From assembly GCA_033807775.1 (NCBI GenBank), contig CM066317.1:8019870-8083869 (forward strand): a stretch of DNA of 64,000 nt, in the 5' to 3' direction. A program made the position numbers and the translations under genes. Below, in pieces: positions 43,931 through 54,061 of this stretch. Origin of the DNA: Saussurea involucrata (taxonomy: Eukaryota; Streptophyta; Magnoliopsida; Asterales; Asteraceae). The notes under the pieces were generated by a model. It searched no databases and was not told the origin of the DNA. It saw only the letters and a program-made list of their open reading frames with translations. How positions within the stretch are numbered: the first letter of the stretch is position 1; the number at the start of each line of letters is the position of its first letter.

Positions 43931-44415
43931 AAGATGGTAGAAAGGAGTTCATTAGGATAAAAAGAGCAGATGGAAAATTTGAAGTCTTTTCAACTTGGGG
44001 AAAAATTGTCAGAACTTGCTCAAGATCAGACTTAGAAGAGATGTTCAAAGTTGGGATGAGGATATATGAAAACATGCTGACTGAGCAAGGGATGTCAATC
44101 TCTAAAATGGTACTTGAATTCTTGTGCCAAATGTTCAAACCTGAAGCAGTTCAGCATAGGATAAACACACAGTTTCAAGCCATTACCAACTGGATGCTCT
44201 ATGAAAACTGTGGAGTATATGTCATCTCCCTTGACTCTGCAACTCAAGAATACTATCTGGTGGATGAAATATACAATCACAGCATGAAGAGGCTGAATGG
44301 AATGCTACATGCTAAGTTGACCTGCAACAAGGATTCAGCAATGGGTAGATTCTTGGTAAAAAGGATTCTCAATCAAAGTCTGGGATTGAATCCTAATCTA
44401 GGCATGTATGATTAA
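43837..44415 (+). pseudogene. Displaced C-terminal domain of the copia additional ORF
   Basis: Overlaps the end of the previous frame. 192 codons with an ordered look (IFWDTLKDGRKEFIRIKRAD, DLEEMFKVGMRIYENML, YYLVDEIYNHSMKRL). It follows the long ORF directly and ends 48 bases before the polypurine tract, so I take it as the original C-terminal domain, put out of frame by a small indel. A separate protein started at 43837 is possible. Confidence 0.55.
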
Positions 44416-44462
44416 GTTTTGGAAGCATCATCTGAAGAACTTGACTTCTTTTCCTAAAAGTC

Positions 44463-44477
44463 AAGTTAGGGGGAGAT
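44463..44477 (+). promoter_or_regulatory. Copia polypurine tract
   Basis: AAGTTAGGGGGAGAT directly abuts the 3' LTR. Confidence 0.88.
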
Positions 44478-45182
44478 TGTTGGGAACTGAAGATATGCTA
44501 AGTATGGTTAGTACTGCCAAGACAATGTTACTACTGCCAGTTCTTCGTTACTACTGCTGGTCAAACGTTACTACTGCTAGTCAAGGTTACTACTGCTAGT
44601 CAAGGTTACTACTGCTAGACGAAGTTACTACTGCTAGACACGGTTAATACTGCTGAGCTGAGATACTACTGCTAGAAGACTGTGAAGGTTAATACTGCTG
44701 AAGGTTCGTTAATGCTGCTGAGCCAAATCATTGTTAATACTGCTGACTTGATAAGTTTGGGATGCGATACTTTTGGAGACAAAGAAGGAATTGATCAAGA
44801 TATGTTTAACGAAGATTCAGAAGATCAATTTACTTTTGATAGTTATCTTGTAATCACTTTTGTATATATAGTATTGATAGATAGCTATTAAAAAAGAGAA
44901 AATATACAGAAGATATACGTGTGATATAGAATTATATATTGATTCAAGAGTGAATTAACCTCAAGGTGTAAGAACCCTATTTCTAGAGAAGTAGAAGTCG
45001 TCTTGTTGAGCCTGTTCAACAAGATTGAGGTTTGGTGTAAAGCTTGTGAGTAATACAGTTTGGTATATACAGTGTGTTGAATTCTATTGATTGTTCTTTA
45101 ATTAATTTAGAGTTCTATTCCGCAAGATTCTCTAAATTCTGTTTCTAAGAAGTTTAATTCTTGTTAAGAATCGATCCTGACA
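44478..45182 (+). repeat. Copia 3' LTR
   Basis: 705 bp, differing from the 5' LTR at three positions by eye (in GTTAATACTGCTGAG, in the TAAAAAAGAG run, and in TTTGGTATATAC). TATA box at 44863-44870. Confidence 0.95.
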
Positions 45183-45289
45183 ATATCAGTGTGTGTCATT
45201 ATATGTTGTGTGCTGATGAAATATAGTTGTTATGAAATATATAAATAAAATGACATGAATTTTGGTGAATAACAACCTAAATATTTATA

Positions 45290-46630
45290 AATAGGGAAAA
45301 TTGCATCAAAATGGAACCAACTTTCATGTAATTCCTATTTTAGGGAACCAATTTTTAAAACCATCATTTTAGGGTCTAAACTAAACTTTACATTTATTTA
45401 AGGGCTTGTTTTACCTGGTAACCTGCTAGCGATGACGTGGCTCAGGTCAATGCCAACTAATATACCTTGTTATATTTTTAAAAAAAAAAACTAAATAAAT
45501 TTCAAAAAAGAAAAGAAAAAGAAAAAGAACATTGCCTAATGAAGTAACCTGCACTTCACCTCCCAAAACCAAAAAAATCCACCCCTCACAATGCTCCAAT
45601 TACCTGCAAATCCTACGAACTCTTTGACTCTCTCTTCATCAACCCAAAGGAGAAACCATAATTAAGTTAAGCATTCAACAACATCAAATGATTATTTTTA
45701 TTTTTTATTTTTATGAATCTTCATCTTCTCCGCCTTAAACCTCAAGAACAAACCCTAATTCATAAATCTGGAATTGATCAATGCCCAATGGTATCTTCAA
45801 GATTCATCTCAAACTCAGACTGAATTATCTAACCTAGTTGCAATTTCAATTAAAGTTGTGCTTTTAGTCCATGGGTTTCCTCTCTTTCTCAACTGTTGTT
45901 GCTCTGCCTCCTTTCCTTTTGATATGGGTGGACACAAGTGGGTATTGGATTTAGTGACCACCATTGTCGTCGTATTTCAGATTTGAAAGTTTCTTCTTTA
46001 TTGATTTAGAGATTTAGGTTTTAGGATTTGTTTTCTGAAGGAGAAGATGAAAGGATTTAGGTGGAAATTAATCTGCAAAATCAAAACAAGACGTATCGCC
46101 TTCTTCTCTTCCATGTTTCCTCCCTCCTATCGCTGCAACCCTAGCCCTAACCCAAACATGTTCGGCAGAAACTCCAACAGGCGCTCTCTCCGGCTAGTGT
46201 TTCTCCGGCGGCGATCTCGATAAGGTGTCTACAGAAGAAAGATGAATATTAAGCCAACGTACACAGAAGAACACAAACTGAAAGAGAAGGGGTAATTTCA
46301 AGACTGAGAAGGGATTAAAAATCAAGACCGAGAGCTGGAAGAGAAGAAGGCGATACATCTTGTGTTTTGATTTTACAGATTAATTTCCACCTAATATTTT
46401 TCTTTTAATATTAATAATGCTTATTTAGCAAATTAATTTCCACCTAATATTTTTTAAATAAATTAACTGCCACGTCATATTAAATATTACCGGTTACCTG
46501 ATAAACAGGTTAACCAGACCCTTAAATAAACATAAAGTTTGATACAGACACTTAAATAACAACTTTGAAAGTTGGTTCCCCAAAATATGAATCAGATGAA
46601 AGTTTGTTCCATTTTCATGTAAAAGATAAA
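45290..46630. mobile_element. Large foldback element, MULE-like or Pack-type
   Basis: The ends are diverged inverted repeats of about 60-110 bp: left TGCATCAAAATGGAACCAAC with TTTCATGTAATTCC, right the complement of GAAAATGGAACAAACTTTCA. Further in, TTAAGGGCTTGTTTTACCTG pairs with the segment around 46500. A second inverted pair (46060-46113 and 46337-46392) lies inside. The interior (45590-46330) is C/T-rich and exon-like but has no long frame. No target duplication could be fixed. Confidence 0.65.
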
Positions 46631-46945
46631 CAAAAACATATTATTGCCATAATAGATTTTTAGTACTCGATTCTAGGTTGTATTCATTTGAACGTACTTT
46701 GGGTAAATTTCGACCCATTTGACTAAAACTAATGTGTTTTTAAATATTAATATATTAATTCATTTATTTTATTAAAATCAAGAAACAAATACTTATAAAT
46801 ATGGTCATGTCTGCTTTATATATTGTCCTTTCTATCGTACGTTGCGTCGACAAATCACAATTGCAAGTCCTGTTCCATTCCTTTTGCATTCATTAACTTC
46901 GTCGTTTATGAGTAGAAATTTGACCATTGACGTCAACATTATCCC
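46631..46945. other. Unassigned DNA
   Basis: No gene, repeat or terminus recognised. It ends at the PIF/Harbinger insertion. Confidence 0.35.
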
Positions 46946-47359
46946 TAAGAGCATCCGCAATTGGACCTCTTAAGAGGTTCATGATTTTGTCATATCAGTT
47001 TTCTCTCTCTATCACATCAGTTTTCTCTTTCTTCCACATTTAATAAACCTTTTTACACCTAATCATGGACCAGTCCATGATTAACTTAATAAAAACTATA
47101 ATAATATAAAATTATAATAATAAAAAGAAATAATTATAAACTATTTATAATTGAAAGACAATAATTGATAATTAAAATAATTAAATTAACAATAATTAAA
47201 AATTATAATAATTGAAAGTTACAACAAGTTAAGACTAAAAATTTTAAAATTCCAATAAATTATAAAGTTTTCATTTTTAATGTATTAAACTAATTAAATT
47301 TGATTTGATAATTAAAAGAAATTAAAAAAAATATATATAATTTTTTATTATTATTTTAA

Positions 47360-47652
47360 GAGTGAATTACGGTTTTGGTTCCTGTGGTTTGTCAAAAAAT
47401 ACGGAATTAGTCCTTAAACTTCATTTATTATTGTTTTGGTCCCTGTGGTATGCACTTTGTTACGAAATTGGTCTCTCATAAAGACCAATTTCGTAAAATT
47501 ATGCATAAGAATTTATTACTGTTTTGGTCCCTCATAAGGACCAATTTCGTAACAAAGTGCATACCACAGGGACCAAAACAGTAATAAATGAAGTTTAAGG
47601 ACCAATTCCGTATTTTTTGACAAACCACAGGGACCAAAACCGTAATTTACTC
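47360..47652. mobile_element. Mutator-like foldback MITE
   Basis: 293 bp, almost entirely two arms: GAGTGAATTACGGTTTTGGT at the left and the complement of GAGTAAATTACGGTTTTGGT at the right. The 9-bp duplication TTATTTTAA (47351-47359, 47653-47661) is perfect and typical of MULEs. The arms include 'ccctgtggtatgcactttg'. Confidence 0.88.
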
Positions 47653-47726
47653 TTATTTTAAAGTTGGGCCTCACTTTTCTTAGGAAAGAATCGGCTCCTC
47701 TTCACCGAGGAATTAGATTAAACTAG

Positions 47727-50196
47727 TCTTTGGCTCGTGCGTTGCGCGATGGTTAATTTATGTTTTATGTTAATTATTTGATGTTTAATAGTTGTTGAAT
47801 AACTTTGAGACATGTACAATAGTCGATAAAAAAACAAAAACTCCATAAAAAATGAATATTACCTTGAAGATAAAAATATTTCTATTAAGTTTGATACCTA
47901 TTATAAATGTCATTACTAAATGAATAAAATTATCAAACAAATACAAAATAATTAACTATTCAAAGTTCAAATGAAATTTAAATACATTCAAAATTATTGA
48001 TGTTTCTTTTTAGAACAAATGTATCCACATAATGGATCAAGAATGTGCAATGTTATTGAAATCAACATCGATCTTTAATTATGGTTTTGAATTTTGAATT
48101 AACAACCCTACAACTTTCCAAACACGCAACAACTTTAAATAATTCCGCATTGCTTTAACAAATGCTTGACTTTGAACACCGTATTTCTCATTATTGTTGT
48201 AGCCATTAGGGTTACTTTAAAATAAGTGAAAAAAATGAAGTAAGTCACTATAAACTCATTATATAATATTGTAATTTAAACTTTTGACTGTATATTGATT
48301 CATGTTACAAACACAAACATGTGTTAACATCTAATAATCATTTACATCTTTCAAATTTACATAATTAATTGGCAAAAAAATAAAATATAAACAATAAAAT
48401 CTCCCTATTTCTCTATAAATACACCTCACTTCATATAAATAAACAACATAATTTTCTTCAAAAAATAAATGGTGACAACAATTGTAATAAATGGTGTTTC
48501 TGAACGTAAGTTAGATAATCAAAGAAAAACCTTAGTGAAAATATATAATGAAATAAAGTTTGTTTTAATGTGATAAGTCACCTACATAATGTCAATAAAC
48601 ACAACTTTAAAAATAATAATTCAAACACATGATATCATGGAGATGGGTAAAGTGAACATGATCATGACTTCCATTTGGCTAAACAAAACATCCTCAAAAA
48701 TGCCAACTTAACTTTGTAAATAATGACAATATTATGGTTGCCAAAACCTTTAATACACGAAAGTTTTAGCTGTTAACTTGAAACAAACAAAAAACACCCA
48801 CCTCATCAAGATAAAATCATAATACATGGTCCATGATGCAACTAAAACACAAAATCAATAGAAAAAACATTTCAACATTCATCAAATAAAATGAACTTAA
48901 CACCATGATTCATCAAAAACATAACCTACATTTTTTAATTTATCAAAAGAACAAAATCCACTACAATAAATGTAGTCTATTTGCGACGACAAAAGTCGTT
49001 GCTAAAGATCAATATTGATATTTAGCGACGACAAAAGTCGTTGCTAAGATCAATATTGATATTTAGCGACGACAAAAGTCGTTGCTAAAATCAATATTGA
49101 TCTTAGCAACGAAAAGTCGTCGCAATAGACTACATTTGTTGTAGAGATCTTGAAGAATGTTGTTAAAGTCCCTAGCATGTATTTTTGAAGGTCATCAAAA
49201 CCTTTATTATGCATATATTTTGGTTACTAATTCCAAACAAACAAAAACAATCAACTCATAGTATTATAAAAAATAATAATACACATGATCCAACTAAAAC
49301 ATAAAAATTAATAGAAAAACATATCAATGTTTATCAAATAAAACAAACACAGGATCATGATTTGTCAAAATAACAAACTACAATTTATAATTGTACACGA
49401 CTCCTTTGCTAGAAACAATATAATACTTGAAAAAACAATACACAAATATTCTTTTAACTTGTGGGTTATGCTCCTGAGAAAATATTTAGAAATGAGAGTT
49501 AAGGTAATAATACATAATGAAATTTTAAAATAGACAACATCAAAATAGATTGAAATGAATGAGTAGTTGAATGAAAGCCTTACTTGTAGTATATCCTTAC
49601 CATGGTGATGAAGTTTTACACATTTGATGATCTTTAGAGCTTGTTTCTGCTTGTGTCACTTACTACAAACAAAAACATAAAGATCATATGAAATCAACAC
49701 AATATTAAAGAACTTAACTATAAACAAAAGTCCATATCCTATATCGATCTTTTAATGAGAGATAATGTGTTAGAAAGGAAAGAATGAGAGGTAGGTTATT
49801 GTATGACAAAGAAGTAAAAATACCAATAACATATCAAAAAAACTTGTGCTTAAATAAGGGAAAATGAGTGATTAATAAAATAAGTGAGGGAATATGAATG
49901 GTTAATAACATAAATAAGTGGAAATAAATGATTTATTAACATAAATTGCAATAAAACAAATAATTAATATAGGAAGATGGATGGTTTAGATAATTAAAGT
50001 TATATAAATTGGTGTCAAAATTACCAAAATACCATCCTTTAAGTGAAAAGGACATTTTTCATAGAGGGACATTAAGGTCTTTAACATATCAAATATTTTA
50101 AAAAATCAAAAATCTAAGAAAAAAGAAAAGTAGACATATAGTGTTTAGGAGATGCCACATCATTGGCTTTGATTTTTGTTTTAATATATATATTGA
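47727..50196 (-). mobile_element. Non-autonomous Helitron
   Basis: Read on the minus strand it begins TCAATATATATATTAAAAC (ending at 50196) and soon after has GATGTGGCATCTCC, the usual start region of plant Helitrons. It ends with the hairpin TCGCGC-AAC-GCACGA and CTAG (47727), followed by T. The insertion site is A/T. The 2.47-kb body is A/T-rich with no Rep/helicase frame and hosts a CACTA MITE. Confidence 0.68.
48959..49146. mobile_element. CACTA-type MITE
   Basis: Ends CACTACAATAAATGTAGTCT and the inverse of CTCTACAACAAATGTAGTCT, flanked by the 3-bp duplication ATC (48956-48958, 49147-49149). The inside is three and a half copies of a 44-bp unit with GCGACGACAAAAGTCGTTGC and ATCAATATTGAT palindromes. 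Confidence 0.8.
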
Positions 50197-50444
50197 TATA
50201 TTGATTAGTTATAGGGAAAGAAAGAGGTAATTAAATTTTGGGCTCCTCGATAAGTGATCGCATGGACAACTCGTTCTGCATGGAGCGGTTTGCTAAATCA
50301 TCATCCTTTCAACGACAAGTTTTTCTATGAACCGGTTCTATAATCTGATATGGGGTTCATAAACCTTCTCCATTGCAGATGCTCTAACATACCTTACTTA
50401 CAAATCGAAATAAATATACAACGAGGGTTGGATTTTGGTAAAAA

Positions 50445-50590
50445 GTTGAAATTAACGTGAGAAGCGTGATAAATGGTTATTAAACGTGGATGAGAAATAG
50501 ACCTACATTATGATGAAATGCACCAGATCAATTCCCTTCTAAGCAAATATCCACTTCTCATGCTTCTCGATTTCTCATGTTAACCTCAAC
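50445..50590. mobile_element. Foldback MITE, GTGAGAAGCGTGAGAAG family, copy 1
   Basis: Left arm GTTGAAATTAACGTGAGAAG; right arm CTTCTCGATTTCTCATGTTAACCTCAAC. Related copies are at 53822 and 54062. The outer flanks (50400-50444, 50591-50620) may belong to it. Confidence 0.6.
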
Positions 50591-50623
50591 TTCTCACACG
50601 ATCATTCGTCAATATAATGAAGT

Positions 50624-50675
<52 letters not shown>
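50624..50675. repeat. (TA)n microsatellite
   Basis: Pure TA run with one AAA interruption, abutting the next foldback element. Confidence 0.92.
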
Positions 50676-50677
<2 letters not shown>

Positions 50678-51005
50678 GTTGGTTATTTTACAAACCAGTG
50701 AAGTTTGATAAACCGTACAAACCACGTTCAACCAATCATATTTTTTCATTTTCTTCACTTTTTCTTTATTATAGAGGTTGATTAGTCAATAATACATGAA
50801 CCAATATCATCAATAATATATGAAACAAATTTCATCAAGGTCAAAAATACATGAAACAGTTTCATTGTTACATAGAAACAAAAATATATAAAACAATTTC
50901 ATCATATGAAACACTTTCATGAAACAACTTCATTCAATTAAACATTGAAAACAAGAGTTTGTACGGTTTGTTAGATTTCACTGGTTTGTAAAATAGTTTT
51001 GGCCT
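50676..51005. mobile_element. Foldback MITE, GGTTTGTACGGTTTG family
   Basis: Left arm TTTTACAAACCAGTGAAGTT and ACCGTACAAAC; right arm GTTTGTACGGTTTGTTAGAT with CACTGGTTTGTAAAA. Between the arms are repeated ACATGAAACAATTTCAT-type units (50800-50940). TA tracts lie on both sides. Confidence 0.8.
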
Positions 51006-51095
51006 ATATATAATATATATATATATATAGCGTATCTATAAATATAATAAATAAGTTACTAGCATGCCACGTGTCGTCTTCTGGTGAGCCGACTT

Positions 51096-51391
51096 CAGTA
51101 TTTTCCCGCCTAAAAATGTATCTGGACGCATTTTACATTATAAGTTCAATTAGCACATCCACATTCACTTCTCCTTAATTCAATTTTTTTAATTTATACG
51201 TTACATTTGCTACCCTTATAATTAGGTATGTAGTTTACTTTTAATCTCTTACTTTTTTATTTTTCATTTTAGACTTTTATCATATAAACATAAATAATGT
51301 ATATGAACTAAAATGCATTAAAAAAATATTTCTATTTTTTACAAATTATACCATTGTAATCGTTTCGTCAATACTTTTGAAATGAGTCCAA
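51096..51391. repeat. Direct repeat, copy 1 (Helitron-associated)
   Basis: About 296 bp starting CAGTATTTTCCCGCC and ending AATGAGTCCAAT, repeated in the same orientation at 52619-52924 with roughly 95% identity by eye and one extra 13-base stretch in copy 2. Parts resemble 32885-33020. Confidence 0.85.
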
Positions 51392-51419
51392 TTCCTTTTA
51401 CTTATATATATAGCCTTAG

Positions 51420-52198
51420 GTTCAATAGAGAAGTCCAAATATTTAGAGAAATAGAGAAGTGATCTTGGCCATTTATTCGGTCAAGATCGGTTATAATTGG
51501 TCAAAAGTTGCAGCTTTGACTGGTCAAAAATTGCGGCTGTTCCAAAAATAGAAGGGCAATTTCGTAATTTTTACAAAAAACACGGGCTAAGTTCATATAT
51601 GAATCTGTGTGATTCACATATGAACTATACGTTCATATATGAACATTTGTAATTCACATATGAACTCTTTATAACTAATTCATATATGAATCTTGTGATT
51701 CATATATGAACCTTTGTGTTTCATATATAAAACTAATTAACTGTAGGTTCATATATGAATCAGTTGAACCAATTAATTGATTCATATATGAATCTTTGTG
51801 TTCATATATGAACCTTTGTGATTCATATATGAATTTTATTAACTAATTCATATATGAACCCTTGTGTTCATATATGAATCTTTGTGATTCATATATGAAT
51901 TTTTTTTAATTACTTCTCATATGAACAAATTAACTGATTCATATATGAATTAGTTAAAAAGAGTTTATATGTGAATTACAAAGGTTCATATATGAACGTA
52001 TAGTTCATATGTGAATCACACAGATTCATATATGAACTCAGTCCGTGTATTTTTTACGAAACTACCTCTCTATCTTGTGCAGACCACACGAGTAATTATC
52101 CGATGTTTCTCGGTCAAAGCCGCCGATCTTGACCGAATAAATGGCCAAGATCACTTCTCTATTTCTCTAAATATTTGGACTTCTCTATTGAACCCTTT
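51420..52198. mobile_element. Foldback MITE with GGTTCAATAGAGAAG ends and TTCATATATGAA core
   Basis: Arms of about 90 bp (51420-51508 and 52107-52198) carry GGTTCAATAGAGAAGTCC and CCATTTATTCGGTCAAGATC and their complements. The interior (51592-52040) is a long run of TTCATATATGAA palindromes. (TA)n tracts flank both sides. Confidence 0.85.
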
Positions 52199-52227
52199 CC
52201 TATATATATATATATATATATAGTGTG

Positions 52228-52590
52228 GTATCGGGTACAAACCAACTAGTTTGTACAAACCCGTACAAACTCAATTTACCTTCATGAATTTGCAATTTTT
52301 TTAATTTGGCTTCATGAATCTATATTTTGGCTTCATGAATATAAAATTTGGCTTCATGAATATATAATTTGGCTCCATAACTTCTTTTTTATTTATTTAT
52401 AAGGGTATTTTAGGGCTCCACCGGAAAATATAGATTCATGAAGCCAAATTATATATTCATGAAGCCAAATTTTATATTCATGAAGCCAAAATATAGATTA
52501 ATGAAGCCAAATTAAAAAAATTGCAAATTCATGAAGGTAGATTGAGTTTGTACGGGTTTGTACAAACTAGTTAGTTTGTATTTGATACCC
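52228..52590. mobile_element. Foldback MITE with GGGTACAAAC ends and GGCTTCATGAAT repeats
   Basis: Nearly the whole element is two arms of about 150 bp: GTATCGGGTACAAACCAACT on the left, and the complement of GGTATCAAATACAAACTAAC on the right. Each arm carries four GGCTTCATGAAT-type repeats. (TA)n on both sides. Confidence 0.85.
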
Positions 52591-53289
52591 AGCCTATATA
52601 TATATATATCATCCCCATCAGTATTTTCCCGCCTAAAAATGTATCTGGACGCATTTTACATTATAAGTTCAATTAGCACACCCACATTCACTTCTCTTTA
52701 AATCTCTCCTTAATTCAATTTTTTTAATTTATATGTTACATTTACTACCCTTATAATTAGGTATGTAGTTTACTTTTAATCTCTTACTTTTTTATTTTTC
52801 ATTTTAGACTCTTATCATATAAACATAAATAATGTATATGAACTAAAATGCATTAAAAAACATTTTTATTTTTTACAAATTATACCATTGTAATCGCTTT
52901 GTCAATACCTTCGAAATGAGCCCAATATTGAATATTTTTGGATTTAATTATATTATTAAATATCACAAATATATACGAATTAATATGTCGTGATTAGTAT
53001 GAGATTTGTTGAAATTAGTATGGGATTTGATACAAATAATCACTAAATTATCGCGATTTTCTTTTTGCAATTTCATATCAATTTTTACTTCAAAATCATC
53101 TTCCTTCGACGAATTACAATTCTATCAAATTTCATTCTGTCAACGAAACACCCTTAAATTATCATAAAGATTTAATTACTTAAAAAAATATCACTTATCA
53201 ACTGACTTTTGGATTATGAGTTCGAACTTTTTTCAAAAATATGAGTACCATTTGCTGTATGTTTTGTCATAACCATAAATAAAATTCAC

Positions 53290-53475
53290 GGACAGTCATT
53301 ATCGAAGGTTGGTTTGTTTCTGAGACAACAAGTCTTCATCCATGGTCAGTTGTATGTTGCTTTATCTAGAGTAAAAAGTAGGCAAGGTTTAAAAATATTA
53401 ATTATAGATGATGAAGGTATAATTAGCAATAGAACAAAGAATGTTGTATATAAAGAAGTATTTGGTAATTTATGA
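53290..53475 (+). pseudogene. Helitron helicase C-terminal fragment
   Basis: An open frame without ATG, ending TGA at 53473-53475. GQSLSKVGLFLRQQVF, HGQLYVALSRVKSRQGLKIL and TKNVVYKEVF match the C-terminal motif of PIF1-like helicases in plant Helitrons (consensus GQSL...HGQLYVALSRV). The protein upstream is missing, so this is a truncated relic lying 0.3 kb before the Helitron 3' end. Confidence 0.88.
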
Positions 53476-53600
53476 TACATGGTTCTTATTTTATTAATAT
53501 TTTAACTATGTATTTTTCCATTATTTCATTTACGTTCAATTATAAATTTTGTTTTATAAATTCTTAATATTTATTCATATTTTTTATTAATTTTTTGCAA

Positions 53601-53708
53601 AACATCCTTTGTGAAAATTGCCTAAAACAAGGACATTTTGTAACCGACTGCAAAAAAATAACTCTGAAGGGAAAAAAACTTGGAAAAGTAGCATCATACT
53701 TTCGATGA
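53601..53708 (+). pseudogene. Zinc-knuckle-like reading frame
   Basis: CENCLKQGHFVTDC is a C-x2-C-x4-H-x4-C knuckle followed by a basic tail (KKITLKGKKLGKVASYFR) and a stop at 53706-53708. It lies between the helicase end and the Helitron 3' terminus and is preceded by TTTTTTGCA, which could be a splice acceptor region. It may be a captured exon or a relic of an accessory Helitron gene; it could also be chance. Confidence 0.4.
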
Positions 53709-53821
53709 TCATTCATATCTACAAGATAAGTTTTCTGGCATGATTTAATTTTTTTAAATTACCCCGTGTAATACACGGTTCGAACCTAGTATAATAGATA
53801 TATATATATATATATATGACA

Positions 53822-54043
53822 TGGGATCATGTGAGAATTGTATTTTTTGTGAGAAGTGTGAGAAGTACTTTTAAACCGTTGATCACTTTTAATCAAATAC
53901 CCTCCTATGAATTGCAGCTTAAAAAGAAATTGATCTGGTGCATCTCGGTGCATCTCATCCTAATATTCGTCTATTTCTCATCTGACGATTGACAACCACT
54001 TCTCACGCTTCTCACCAAATTTTGCACTTCTCACCGGAACCCA
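53822..54043. mobile_element. Foldback MITE, GTGAGAAGCGTGAGAAG family, copy 2
   Basis: Left TGGGATCATGTGAGAAT and GTGAGAAGTGTGAGAAG; right CTTCTCACGCTTCTCACC and CACCGGAACCCA. It sits between (TA)n tracts directly after the Helitron end. Confidence 0.72.
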
Positions 54044-54061
54044 ACCCATATACATATATAT

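Larger units (their letters stand above)
35509..45182 (+). mobile_element. Ty1/copia retrotransposon with extra ORF, integrase missing
   Basis: 9.67 kb with 705-bp LTRs at 35509-36213 and 44478-45182 and a perfect TSD ATATC (35504-35508, 45183-45187). The order is gag, protease fragment, RT-RNase H, spacer with a motif array, an additional ORF, polypurine tract. The long Gag, initiator-Met primer site and an ORF between pol and the 3' LTR suggest the SIRE group. The integrase segment is absent. I count three substitutions between the LTRs, so insertion was very recent. Confidence 0.93.
46949..50384. mobile_element. PIF/Harbinger-type non-autonomous element
   Basis: TIRs GAGCATCCGCAATTGG (46949) and the inverse of GAGCATCTGCAATGG (ending 50384) are flanked by TAA on both sides (46946-46948, 50385-50387), the TWA-type target of PIF/Harbinger. 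Minus nested insertions it is about 670 bp. Arms carry TTTATCATGGACC-like A/T sequence and the tip-proximal AACCTCTTAAGAGG palindrome. No transposase is present. Confidence 0.8.
52619..53789 (+). mobile_element. Helitron remnant
   Basis: Starts with copy 2 of the 296-bp repeat. It contains the last 61 codons of a Helitron helicase (53290-53475), and ends with a hairpin (CCGTGT-AAT-ACACGG) and CTAG at 53786-53789 followed by T, a canonical 3' terminus. The 5' part and Rep domain are absent; the left boundary is uncertain. Confidence 0.75.

Noticed and set aside
45774..45986. Possible host gene inside the foldback element
   Set aside because: The 70-codon frame has no domain or supported start and is not continued by plausible splicing.
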